Part shown: positions 38,807 to 47,777 of the stretch, one piece after another
Layout: the number at the start of each line of letters is the position of its first letter
How positions within the stretch are numbered: the stretch's first letter is position 1
Assembly: GCA_902520885.1 (NCBI GenBank)
Contig: CABYPW010000001.1
Location: 62,001 to 126,000 of the forward strand
DNA length: 64,000 nt
Reading direction: 5' to 3'
Source: an uncultured SAR116 cluster alpha proteobacterium
GTDB taxonomy: Bacteria > Pseudomonadota > Alphaproteobacteria > Puniceispirillales > Puniceispirillaceae
Notes under the pieces: generated by a model
What the model saw: only the letters and a program-made list of their open reading frames with translations
Told to the model about the DNA's origin: nothing
Databases searched by the model: none
Translations under genes and position numbers: made by a program

Positions 38807-40066
38807 TTATACTATCTTTATTTCCTGCTTTTTAGTGGCAATAAACATTTCTCTCAACGTCGGGGGTATCAGTTTTCTAATTTTTTCTGATTTCTCAAAT
38901 AGAGATATAGCCGTGCGAAGATCGTGCGGTAACCTCTTTAAATTAGCCTCATAACCATTGCCCAAAACTGGGGATGGTGGCTCTAACATCTCCTCTAACC
39001 CGTTTAATATAGCCGATACCAAAATTGCAAAAAGAAAATATGGATTGCTGTCAGCTCCTGGCACTCTCAGCTCTAATCTTTTTGCATTAATGGGAGAGTT
39101 TGGAATCCGTACAGCCAAGGTTCGATTGTCATACCCCCATCCAATATTAATAGGTGCATGACTATTTTCCTGCAACCTATCATAAGAATTCGGAAGAGGT
39201 GCCAAAATGGCTGCTGCAGGCTCTAATAAGTCCACCACAGAAGCTATGGCTGAATTAAAAACGGCTTTATCTTTTGAAAATAAATTTTCTGATTGTTTGT
39301 CTCCCAACGAAATGTGGCAATGTAATCCATTGCCTGACAGGTACTTCTCCGGTTTTGCTCTAAAAGATACAGACATCCCCTTCGCTGATGCAAATGCAGT
39401 CAAACTGTGTCTTAAAATAAGGATAGCATCTGCTAGATGACATAGATCGGAACAGGGTGCTAATACAATTTCAATCTGTCCTATTCCTGCCTCTGATAGG
39501 ACAGATTCAATCTTAATATCAAGTTGGTCTATAACTCTATTAACATCTTGCAAAAAGTTATCTATTGAGTCCAAAGCTGATAAAGAGAGTAATTGCGGCT
39601 TTAAAAAAATAGGTGCTGAATCAGTATCCGAGAAAATGCAAAATTCTAGCTCTATACCAAACCTAAAAATTAAATTTTTCTCATTCGCCTTTTTTAATAC
39701 AGATTTTAGAAAGGCCCTTGGGCAACCCTCAAATGGCTGACCATTGTCAAGAGTAAAACTTAACGGCATTAATAAAACAGGTTTGGGCAAATGATTTAAA
39801 ATCACTACCGGTGCACCCTGACTAATAGCTGTTCCATCTTTATCCCCGGTTTCGAAAACAAATCTGCTATTGGCTATATCCTCCCCATTAATATCAATAT
39901 TTTGAGCTGATAAGGGAATTTGTATCCCCTTATCTATAATTTTTTGATAATCCGACAGAGGCAATCTTTTGCCGCGCATTATGCCATTTATATCAAAAAT
40001 ACCCGCCTGAATATGGTCAATTTCAGACATAATTGATTTAGCATTATTTGGAGCATTTTTTATCAT
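38807..40066 (-). CDS. Second glutamine synthetase family protein, PuuA-like
   Basis: A 419-residue GS-fold ligase, clearly diverged from the one at 33651-34991. It keeps GIELEFCIF, IGQIEIVLAP, the NGLHCHISL histidine region and the LELRVPGADSNPY block. A second ATG 12 codons in (before SEIDHIQAG) is also possible. It heads the minus-strand operon with the agmatinase gene. Two such ligases in one cluster suggest different amine substrates, for example putrescine against spermidine or ethanolamine. Confidence 0.87.
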   Translation of the reverse strand: MIKNAPNNAKSIMSEIDHIQAGIFDINGIMRGKRLPLSDYQKIIDKGIQIPLSAQNIDINGEDIANSRFVFETGDKDGTAISQGAPVVILNHLPKPVLLMPLSFTLDNGQPFEGCPRAFLKSVLKKANEKNLIFRFGIELEFCIFSDTDSAPIFLKPQLLSLSALDSIDNFLQDVNRVIDQLDIKIESVLSEAGIGQIEIVLAPCSDLCHLADAILILRHSLTAFASAKGMSVSFRAKPEKYLSGNGLHCHISLGDKQSENLFSKDKAVFNSAIASVVDLLEPAAAILAPLPNSYDRLQENSHAPINIGWGYDNRTLAVRIPNSPINAKRLELRVPGADSNPYFLFAILVSAILNGLEEMLEPPSPVLGNGYEANLKRLPHDLRTAISLFEKSEKIRKLIPPTLREMFIATKKQEIKIV

Positions 40067-40117
40067 GAAACTTCGCTTAACCTATCTATTTGGCAAACTT
40101 TATTAAATTATAAAAAA

Positions 40118-40139
40118 ATAGGATATTATTTTTTCCTAT
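40118..40139. promoter_or_regulatory. Short inverted repeat upstream of the second PuuA-like gene
   Basis: ATAGGA (40118-40123) and TCCTAT (40134-40139) are inverted around ten AT bases, about 50 bases upstream of the minus-strand start. It could be an operator; six-base arms in AT-rich DNA are weak evidence. The rest of the 261-base divergent region shows nothing clear. Confidence 0.25.
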
Positions 40140-40327
40140 AATTGCTATATGCAACTTGTGAACAAAATTATAGTCTAATTCTACTTACTCCTGCAAATTT
40201 GACTACATTATTTAGTGGTTAAAACATATAATTTATATTCATGACATCTTGTTTGAAAAATTTCTGTTGATTATTTTTTTTATGTTATTTTATGATGACT
40301 CTCCATATTTTAGAAAATAAAAAATGA

Positions 40328-41134
40328 ATGAATTTCATCGCTTACATTATTTTATTGATTTTAACACCAACGGGTTTACTAGCCTCAGAAAAATCCATAT
40401 TAGTTCAATCAACAACTTCCACCAAAAATTCTGGCCTCTATGATTTTATACTTCCACTTTTTACGGCAGACTCGGGGATAAAGGTTAACGTAGTTGCTGT
40501 TGGAACAGGTGCGGCAATAAAAAATGCTCGCAATTGTGACGGTGACGTTCTTCTTGTGCATAGTCCAGAAGATGAACAAAAATTTATTGCAGATGGTTTC
40601 TCTACAAAACGCCATAATATTATGCATAATGACTTTGTTATAGTTGGTCCAGTTGAAGATCCAGCTGGTATTATTGGAATGCAAGATGTTGGCTTGGCAT
40701 TCGCTCAAATAGCCACTTCAGGTGCAAAATTTGCCTCAAGAAGCGATGGCTCTGGCACGCACACCAAGGAGCTTTCAATATGGAGGAAAATAGATTTAGA
40801 TCCAGTAAATGAGTCAGGTAGTTGGTATCTTGAGACCGGCTCTGGTATGGGAAAAACACTAAATATTACGATTGGTACTAATGCTTATACGCTTGTTGAT
40901 AGAGCTAGCTGGTACTCCTTTTATAACAAATATGATCATCGCATTTTGCTCGAGGGGGATAGCCATTTATTCAATCCTTATGGCGTTATGCTTATCGATA
41001 AAAATAAATGCCCAACTGTAAAATCTGCAGAGGGTCAATCGTTCATCAACTGGCTTACTTCATATAAAGGACAAAAAGCAATAGGAATGTTCAACATAGA
41101 CGGACAACAAGTTTTTATTCCAACCTCAAAATAA
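40328..41134 (+). CDS. Tungstate/molybdate-type ABC substrate-binding protein (TupA-like)
   Basis: A 268-residue periplasmic protein with a signal peptide (cleavage near residue 19, ...GLLA-S). The mature start QSTTSTKNSGLYDFILPLF, VVAVGTGAAIKNARNCDGDVLLVHSPEDE and the later FASRSDGSGTHTKE are TupA features, including the T-T-S oxyanion loop. TupA delivers tungstate to TupBC, but no permease or ATPase gene is adjacent: a tRNA and an oligosaccharyltransferase gene follow. ATG 40328 is chosen; ATG 40324 is out of frame. Confidence 0.87.
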   Translation: MNFIAYIILLILTPTGLLASEKSILVQSTTSTKNSGLYDFILPLFTADSGIKVNVVAVGTGAAIKNARNCDGDVLLVHSPEDEQKFIADGFSTKRHNIMHNDFVIVGPVEDPAGIIGMQDVGLAFAQIATSGAKFASRSDGSGTHTKELSIWRKIDLDPVNESGSWYLETGSGMGKTLNITIGTNAYTLVDRASWYSFYNKYDHRILLEGDSHLFNPYGVMLIDKNKCPTVKSAEGQSFINWLTSYKGQKAIGMFNIDGQQVFIPTSK

Positions 41135-41165
41135 AATGATCAAAGACGCTAACTTTTTAAGTTTA

Positions 41166-41242
41166 TGGTGACCCCGACAGGACTCGAACCTGTTGCCTCG
41201 AGATTAGGAATCTCGCGCTCTATCCCGATGAGCTACGGGGCC
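41166..41242 (-). tRNA. tRNA-Arg (CCT)
   Basis: On the minus strand the 77 bases fold as a cloverleaf: acceptor GGCCCCG pairs with CGGGGTC, the anticodon stem CGAGA/TCTCG encloses TTCCTAA with anticodon CCT, the T loop has TTCGAGT, and CCA is encoded. It lies downstream of the oligosaccharyltransferase gene on the same strand. Confidence 0.98.
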
Positions 41243-41347
41243 ATTTTTATTATTTCAAGTCCTTCTAAGGGTAATCGATACCTATCACCTATCATTTATA
41301 TTAAACAAACTAAAATCACCAAATAAATGCAAAAGAGAGATTTTTAT

Positions 41348-43450
41348 CTAATTAGATACAGGCATTAATTTGAATATTTTAACATCAGGGTAACCATCAT
41401 AAACTAATTTAAAAATTTTAGGATCAAATCTTCCCAAATGAAACATCTGATTATAACTACTAAAAAATAAATCTCTATGGAGAATAGCTACTCTAGTTGA
41501 TTTCCTATCTCTATCTCTCATAATTTGAAACATATTTAATTGATTCTGCTGGAAACGCTTACTCCCAATAAGCTGTCCTCCTTGTGCTTCAGCTACTAAA
41601 TTTAGCACTGAATTTCCGTCTATCTTTCCTTCGTTGAGATTGATAACTGAGTTATTACACTTAATAATTCCTAGTATTTCCGTATCTGCACAATTTAGAA
41701 AACTATACCCTAATCGCTGCCCAGGCCCATGACCCCTTGCGATAATAGGAATGCCCAAGTCTATGTCCCACCTTCCAATCTTTGAGATGGATGGCATCCA
41801 GTCAGTCATTTGGTTTGTTAGCATAAGGTACACAACTGGAGAAGGATTGTTTCTCTCCGCAATCATTATTTTTGTTAGAGCAGTTCTATTTTCAACCTTT
41901 TCTCCCAGACTAGACATACCGCCACGTGCCAGAAAACGTAATGTATCTGCAGTATACACCTGATTATTAGATAAAAGAGCATCTGCTATAAAATAATTTG
42001 TATTTCTACCATGATACCCAGGGTCTGTAAATGTAGGTAGTCCATTCATTAACATGGAAGCATATCCATAATCCCACCAGCTTGCCAAGACACTGTTGTC
42101 TTTATCTGCTAAGGATGTAATTTCTGCCATAGCTTTCATAATGGGAACAGGAATTGAAGGTTTAGCTAACTTATTGACAGGTCCGTTAAACCAAACAAAA
42201 ATCAGCAATGCAGCACAGACTATCGCAGAAGCTGATATACTTATAATTTGTTTAAACTTTTCGAGTTTAAACGAAAAAAAGTGAATAGTTAATCTTGTAA
42301 TCAACACTGCTAAAAAAGCACCACCAAACCAAAAAAATGGTGCAGAATAAAACAAAGCTCTATTTCCAATTATTGCTGAAAACATTGCAAAGCCGGCAAG
42401 TGGTGCATATGCTATTGCCAATATTGGATGTTTGGCAGCCCAAATTAAAACACCAGTTATACAAATTATACTGACATAAACAGAGCCAGTCATTCTAATT
42501 AACTTTTCGCTGAGGGGAAATTTTGATGCTTCAGTGACCGTGGAAATAACATTACTAAAGATAAAATTGTCATGTGTTATTTCTTTTTGTATATAAATTG
42601 AATTAAATGGATTTATTATTTCCACACCTGAGATAAAAAAGAAAAGAAGTGTAAAACCAACAATACGACGCCAGTCACGAACTATTACAATAAGTAGCCA
42701 GCACAAAGCTATGGTAGCCATTAAAATAAGTTCTGATTTTCCATACCAACTCATAAATAGGTGAGCTGTTAATCCTGCCACAATAGTAAAGAATACTCCT
42801 AACTTAACATCTCTTGTCTTGCCAGCATATAAAATCATAGCAAACATAAAATACATCATTCCTAGGTTTAGCTGGTCCGTATCTATTCTGCCGATAGCTG
42901 ACCGCCAATAATATGCTATAGATAAACCACCTCCGGCTGCTGCAACCGAACCCTCCATCCAATATCCTGTTGCGCCGAATGCTATAAAAATTGCTACGGC
43001 GGTAATGGCAGCAGTGTAGGGGAGCATTTTATTACCCACTGTTAACAATTCTTTTGGAGATGCGTCTTTAGAAAAATAGGCTATCAACTTTGATAATAAC
43101 GGAGCAGATTGTTCAGAGGAATCTATTGATTGTGCCCTTGTTTGATTTATTGGGAATGCACGGAGCGCCTGATATTCATCCATTGTTTTTCCAGATTTAA
43201 GATAACCAGCTATACCTAAAAAATAACCTGCATCCATTGTTGTAAATAGTGGTGTATCCTCAAAAAAGAATTCTTCTTTATTTTGTTCCCATAATTGCCA
43301 ATTAATTTGCCTGGCCTGAAAATTCATATATGTGGCTATGATGCCTAGAATAATTGCGAAAGTCACAGTCAACGAAGTAGCTTTTTGAGTAAATAGGTCA
43401 TTTTGGAACAATTTTTCATGCCACTTAACAATCGTAGATATAAACGACAT
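41348..43450 (-). CDS. STT3/PglB-type oligosaccharyltransferase
   Basis: A 700-residue membrane enzyme with about a dozen hydrophobic segments and a C-terminal soluble domain. The metal-binding aspartate is D73 in TTMDAGYFLG, a second acidic loop is GRIDTDQLN, and the sequon-binding WWDYG is at 458-462. The last 40 residues (SSYNQMFHLGRFDP...VKIFKLMP) align by eye with the end of Campylobacter PglB. Such enzymes move a lipid-linked glycan to asparagine in the periplasm. The MxxI motif that contacts the sequon appears as MTDWMPSI (548-555), with tryptophan for isoleucine. Nearby GT4 and EamA genes may be partners. Confidence 0.9.
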   Translation of the reverse strand: MSFISTIVKWHEKLFQNDLFTQKATSLTVTFAIILGIIATYMNFQARQINWQLWEQNKEEFFFEDTPLFTTMDAGYFLGIAGYLKSGKTMDEYQALRAFPINQTRAQSIDSSEQSAPLLSKLIAYFSKDASPKELLTVGNKMLPYTAAITAVAIFIAFGATGYWMEGSVAAAGGGLSIAYYWRSAIGRIDTDQLNLGMMYFMFAMILYAGKTRDVKLGVFFTIVAGLTAHLFMSWYGKSELILMATIALCWLLIVIVRDWRRIVGFTLLFFFISGVEIINPFNSIYIQKEITHDNFIFSNVISTVTEASKFPLSEKLIRMTGSVYVSIICITGVLIWAAKHPILAIAYAPLAGFAMFSAIIGNRALFYSAPFFWFGGAFLAVLITRLTIHFFSFKLEKFKQIISISASAIVCAALLIFVWFNGPVNKLAKPSIPVPIMKAMAEITSLADKDNSVLASWWDYGYASMLMNGLPTFTDPGYHGRNTNYFIADALLSNNQVYTADTLRFLARGGMSSLGEKVENRTALTKIMIAERNNPSPVVYLMLTNQMTDWMPSISKIGRWDIDLGIPIIARGHGPGQRLGYSFLNCADTEILGIIKCNNSVINLNEGKIDGNSVLNLVAEAQGGQLIGSKRFQQNQLNMFQIMRDRDRKSTRVAILHRDLFFSSYNQMFHLGRFDPKIFKLVYDGYPDVKIFKLMPVSN

Positions 43451-43617
43451 AGATACTCCTGTTTATTACGTTTGCTTAAAATTCTTAGCCAAGTTATAAG
43501 TCAACATTATCTCATTAACAACAAGAGAGAAATATCTCATAAATTGACGAATTTTTACCTAGTCAAATATTGTTAATCATATTATTATTAAATATGATGA
43601 TCCATAGAGACAAAAAT

Positions 43618-44205
43618 ATGACAAAACAGGAACAAATATTTGAAAATTTAAAATCTTTAAGAAAAATTGCCTCAGTTGAAGCTTTGGTTTCGGATTCAAC
43701 AAACATAAACCAAGATCAATACAAAAAACAATACAATGATTTGTTGTCCCAAACGAAAACCTTAGATGATTTTGAAATAAACATAGCGGTAACAAACCAA
43801 ATTAATAAGCTCAAGTTACACCTTAAGGATGCTGAAATCGCTTTATTAAAAGAAAAAATAAAGGGTAAAAGCGTAATAATTTCCGAATTTGAACAAACGG
43901 AGCCAACAAAAGTAAATACCTTATTAAGTGATATTAGATTAGCTATAGCGAATGCAAAAGAAGATATATCGAAAAATGATTCAAAGAAAATAAAAACTTT
44001 CTCTGCACCTCAGAATAATGAGAGGGTTAATTCTGAATTTGAGTTATCATCTGAAACAAAACAATTTATCGAACTTTTATTGAACCAAGTTGTATCGCAA
44101 AATTTAGATAATGTTATAAAAGATATAATAGGGCATAAAATAGAGAAAAAAAATAAAGTTCTTGATCTAAGTGAAGTGGCAGTAAGTCCCAAAAATGATA
44201 CATAA
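43618..44205 (+). CDS. Unrecognised charged helical protein
   Basis: The start is put at ATG 43618; a TTG at 43570 in frame adds 16 hydrophobic-leaning residues without a convincing signal. The 195-residue product is rich in Lys, Glu, Asp, Asn and Ser, with no membrane segment or cysteine, and looks helical or coiled coil at about residues 1-90 and 145-185 around a flexible middle. It is divergent from the oligosaccharyltransferase gene and 54 bases before an EamA permease gene. I do not recognise the family. Confidence 0.6.
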   Translation: MTKQEQIFENLKSLRKIASVEALVSDSTNINQDQYKKQYNDLLSQTKTLDDFEINIAVTNQINKLKLHLKDAEIALLKEKIKGKSVIISEFEQTEPTKVNTLLSDIRLAIANAKEDISKNDSKKIKTFSAPQNNERVNSEFELSSETKQFIELLLNQVVSQNLDNVIKDIIGHKIEKKNKVLDLSEVAVSPKNDT

Positions 44206-44259
44206 TAAGCAAAAATCTAATACCTAGATTTATTAAGAGTGATGAACTAAAAATTCTTT

Positions 44260-45165
44260 ATGGAATTATGGGCCGTCATAGCAATAATCGCAGCAATTGC
44301 CCAATCGTTGCGAACTGTTTGTCAGAAATTATTAATCCCTCATGTAGGTGAGTTGGGTGCAAGTTTTAGCCGCTTCATCTACAGTATTACCTTTACTTGG
44401 CTCTGGGTCTTAACAATTTGTTTAATGACTGGCAATAGTTTACCAAATATATCCTTTTTATTTATTGCTTTTGTTGGCCTAGCTGGAATTCTTCAAATAG
44501 TATTTACGATTTTGTTAATCATGATGTTCAATCATCGTAACTACGCCATTGGTATTGCTCTTTCAAAAACAGAAATTCTTCAAACTGCTATATTAGAAGC
44601 TATAATAATTGGGTATGTAGCAAGCTTTTCGATTATAGGAGCGATTTCAATGGGACTCATTGGTATTGCTCTTTTAAGCTACCAAAAAGTTGAGTTTAAA
44701 AATGGTGTTAAAAGTCATTTATTCTTTTCTCCCCCACATTTCTTGGGCATCGGCGCTGGAACAGCTCTTGCTTTAGCTAATATTTTTTATTTTAAAGCAA
44801 CAATACTTTTAAATAGTGATTTACTCGTTATTAATGCTAGTTTTACAGCGGCGATATCAATTTCACTGCAAACAATCATTCTTGGAAGCTACCTTGTTTT
44901 TAAGGAACCAGATCAATTAATGCTTTGCCTCGTAAATTGGAAAATTGGTTTTTTTATCGGCATTACTGCTGTTATTTCCTCTACAGCATGGTTTTACGCA
45001 TTTGCAATGTTTCACCTTGGGGCAGTGCGTGCAGTAGGACAAATTGAGTTGATTATATCGATTTTGTTTTCGTGGCTTTTTTTAAAAGAAAAAATCACTC
45101 TTCTTGAGTTAATTGGTATTAGCATACTTGGTATTTCCATTGTTATTGTGCTGTTATATGCTTAA
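44260..45165 (+). CDS. EamA/DMT family permease
   Basis: A 301-residue protein with ten hydrophobic segments in two repeats of five, the EamA arrangement; the second repeat ends with GQIELIISILFSWLFLKEKI, the family's closing pattern. Members export metabolites or, in some glycan clusters, move lipid-linked aminosugars. Placed between an oligosaccharyltransferase neighbour and a GT4 gene (18-base gap), a role in glycan precursor transport is possible but unproven. Confidence 0.87.
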   Translation: MELWAVIAIIAAIAQSLRTVCQKLLIPHVGELGASFSRFIYSITFTWLWVLTICLMTGNSLPNISFLFIAFVGLAGILQIVFTILLIMMFNHRNYAIGIALSKTEILQTAILEAIIIGYVASFSIIGAISMGLIGIALLSYQKVEFKNGVKSHLFFSPPHFLGIGAGTALALANIFYFKATILLNSDLLVINASFTAAISISLQTIILGSYLVFKEPDQLMLCLVNWKIGFFIGITAVISSTAWFYAFAMFHLGAVRAVGQIELIISILFSWLFLKEKITLLELIGISILGISIVIVLLYA

Positions 45166-45183
45166 ATCAGGAAAGATATACTT

Positions 45184-46194
45184 ATGAAAATTCTTCATGT
45201 TACAAGTGATAACAAGCCAGGTGGAATTCAAAAAGCCTTTAAAAACTATGTTGCCGCTCTAGCACCCCTTTCTGAATTTGAAAATTTTTACTTTACCCCT
45301 AATTATTTATATACGAACAACGATAGCGATAATGCAAATTATATAAAATTGTCATGGCTTCAAAAAACTCTTCTCCGAAGGAACTTATTGTTTTCGGTCA
45401 ATAATTTTCATAATCAATTATTTAATATTTCTTTTGTTCATAATGGCTTCATGTGCAGAGGTATAAAAAAATACAGTGATAATGTTATCGGTATTTGTCA
45501 CAACGACAAACCAGAGCAGTTTGATTATGCAGATAATTTAATTTGTCTTACACCAAATGCGGTTCAAAAAGCTAAAGAAATTGGTAGATGTGAAAATAGT
45601 ATTCATCTGTTATCTCATTATTTTGAACCTCAAAAAAAAATTCCTCATAGCGCTAGGATCGGTCAAAAGCTTACCATAGGAGCTGCAGGAAGATTTGTTG
45701 AAAAAAAAGGCTTCAAAACATTCATTGATGCTGCCGCAAGAGTTCGCAAAGAATTCCCCGAAGTTGAATTTGTACTCGCTGGTGATGGGCCTTTATCAAA
45801 TAGTCTCCTGGCATTCTCAAAAAGCAAAGGCAATCCAGTCCGATTTACAGGTTGGATTAACATTACAGAATTTGCTCCCTCTTTAGATATTTTCTGCCTT
45901 CCCTCTCTTGATGAACCATTTGGCTATATACTACCTGAAATTATGCAATATGGTGTTGCCATTGTAGCAACACGTACAAATGGCCCTTTATGGATTTGTC
46001 AAAGTATTGAAGATGCACTTTTTTTTGAACCATCTAATAGTGACGAGATGGTGGACCGTCTGAAAATACTTATACAAAACCCGAAGGAAAGGAAAAAATA
46101 TCAGCAAAGAGCCAAACAAGCTGTGTATAATGAACGATTTTCAAAAGAAATTTTTACGGAAAATTTGCTGAAAATCATTAAATTAGTTAATTAG
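45184..46194 (+). CDS. GT4 family glycosyltransferase
   Basis: A 336-residue GT-B enzyme. The N-terminal domain starts MKILHVTSDNKPGGIQKAF, and the C-terminal domain has GAAGRFVEKKGFKTFIDAA, the FVLAGDGPL strand and the donor-binding LDEPFGYILPEIMQYG (E-x7-E). It would use a nucleotide sugar at the cytoplasmic face. It converges on the lrp gene with a 14-base gap and is probably transcribed with the EamA gene. Confidence 0.92.
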   Translation: MKILHVTSDNKPGGIQKAFKNYVAALAPLSEFENFYFTPNYLYTNNDSDNANYIKLSWLQKTLLRRNLLFSVNNFHNQLFNISFVHNGFMCRGIKKYSDNVIGICHNDKPEQFDYADNLICLTPNAVQKAKEIGRCENSIHLLSHYFEPQKKIPHSARIGQKLTIGAAGRFVEKKGFKTFIDAAARVRKEFPEVEFVLAGDGPLSNSLLAFSKSKGNPVRFTGWINITEFAPSLDIFCLPSLDEPFGYILPEIMQYGVAIVATRTNGPLWICQSIEDALFFEPSNSDEMVDRLKILIQNPKERKKYQQRAKQAVYNERFSKEIFTENLLKIIKLVN

Positions 46195-46208
46195 ATTTGA
46201 GTTAATAT

Positions 46209-46667
46209 TTATAACTGATTTATAGGTAAAGATGTGGTATATTTTATCTCTTCCATCGCAAAAGAAGAGCTTACATCTTTAAGAGACACATCTGAAATTA
46301 ACTTTTTATAAAATTGATCATATGCTGACATATTTTTAACAACAACTCTCAACATATAATCTACTTCTCCAGACATTCGGTAAAATTCAACTACCTCATC
46401 ATATCCAGAAATTTTTATCGCAAAGTTTTTTAGCCATTCTGATGAATGCTCATTTATTTTTATAGCAACAAAAACACTCATTCCTAAACCTAACCGTTCT
46501 GCATCAAGTAATGCTACACGACCTCTTATAATCCCGTCTTCCTCGAGCTTTTGGACCCGTCGCCAACATGGTGTAACTGATAAACCAACTTTTCGAGCTA
46601 TATCTGCTAAAGGATATGTCGAATTTTGTTGTAATAAGGTGAGAATTTTTTTATCAATTTGGTCCAT
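46209..46667 (-). CDS. Lrp/AsnC family transcriptional regulator
   Basis: A 152-residue regulator with an N-terminal winged helix (DKKILTLLQQNSTYPLADIARKVGLS; recognition helix CWRRVQKLEEDGII) and a C-terminal RAM ligand domain (VEFYRMSGEVDYMLRVV). Such proteins sense amino acids and often control their own gene. It is divergent from a methyltransferase gene; the target is not evident. Confidence 0.92.
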   Translation of the reverse strand: MDQIDKKILTLLQQNSTYPLADIARKVGLSVTPCWRRVQKLEEDGIIRGRVALLDAERLGLGMSVFVAIKINEHSSEWLKNFAIKISGYDEVVEFYRMSGEVDYMLRVVVKNMSAYDQFYKKLISDVSLKDVSSSFAMEEIKYTTSLPINQL

Positions 46668-46834
46668 TATTCAGCCTCCAAATTTTTTTCTGAAAATTTA
46701 TAATTTTGATTATAGGAAATAAATCGTTTTATTCACCTTAAATTTTATCCAAATAAAGTTAAAAACTTTCATAAATATTTAGGTTGTAACTTACCTTTTT
46801 GTTCGTCACACTGCTGATTATGTTTATGCCAGAA

Positions 46835-47743
46835 ATGAATAACTCAGAACATCTTCATCCCACAGGATGGAAAGATTACCAATTGATCGACTCAGGTAAT
46901 GGAGAGAAATTAGAGCAGTTTGGCCCCTATCGCTTTGTTAGGCCAGAGGCACAGGCATTATGGTTACCAAGACTACAAAAAGCAGAATGGCAATCAGCTG
47001 ATGGCCATTTTATTGCATCAGAAAGAGGTGGCAAATGGAAATTAAAAGATTCAATTCCAGAAAACTGGCATATGCATTTCGAAGATATCCGTTTTTTTGC
47101 TATGCCAACATCATTTAGGCACTTAGGGTTTTTTCCAGAACAATCCGTACATTGGCAATGGTGTGCTGACAAAATCAAAAAGTTTAAAGAAATTCATGCT
47201 CGTGCCCCAAGAATACTTAATCTATTTGCATATTCTGGGATTGGAAGCCTACATGCCGCACGCGCAGGGGCAGAAGTCACTCACATCGACGCAAGCAGAA
47301 AAGCAATTCAGCTTGCCTTTAATAATAGAGAATTGAGCAATTTAAATGATGCTCCGATTCGTTTTATTACTGAGGATGCTATTCAATTCGTTCAACGTGA
47401 AATTAGACGCGGTAAATCATATGACGGGATTATACTCGACCCACCAAAATATGGCAGAGGTCCAAAAGGAGAAGTTTGGCAACTACAAAAAAATCTCCCG
47501 GATCTTTTATCCGACTGCACAAGCTTAATTTCTAATTCACCCTTATTTTTAGTTGCCACTATTTATGCGGTAAGAATGTCTATAATATCTGTGCATTCGG
47601 CAATAGCAAATAGTTTTTCCACTAAATTAGGACAGATAACATCCGGAGAGATTTTTATTAAAGAAGAAGACACAGTTTCAAATGTCAAACCTAGAGCTTT
47701 AGGACAAGCACTATATGCGAGATGGAATGGTCTACAGAAATAA
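46835..47743 (+). CDS. Class I SAM-dependent RNA methyltransferase (RlmI-like)
   Basis: The start is uncertain: ATG at 46820, 46826 and 46835 are all in frame, and 46835 gives 302 residues starting MNNSEHLHPTGW. The SAM-binding strand is ILNLFAYSGIGSLHAARAGAEV, with IDASRKAIQLA, and the catalytic NPPY-like motif is LDPPKYGRGPKGE. It belongs with COG1092 rRNA methyltransferases but lacks the N-terminal PUA domain of RlmI. Target base is unknown. Confidence 0.88.
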   Translation: MNNSEHLHPTGWKDYQLIDSGNGEKLEQFGPYRFVRPEAQALWLPRLQKAEWQSADGHFIASERGGKWKLKDSIPENWHMHFEDIRFFAMPTSFRHLGFFPEQSVHWQWCADKIKKFKEIHARAPRILNLFAYSGIGSLHAARAGAEVTHIDASRKAIQLAFNNRELSNLNDAPIRFITEDAIQFVQREIRRGKSYDGIILDPPKYGRGPKGEVWQLQKNLPDLLSDCTSLISNSPLFLVATIYAVRMSIISVHSAIANSFSTKLGQITSGEIFIKEEDTVSNVKPRALGQALYARWNGLQK

Positions 47744-47777
47744 AATTCAGATTTAAATTTTTTGTTAACAAGCAATT

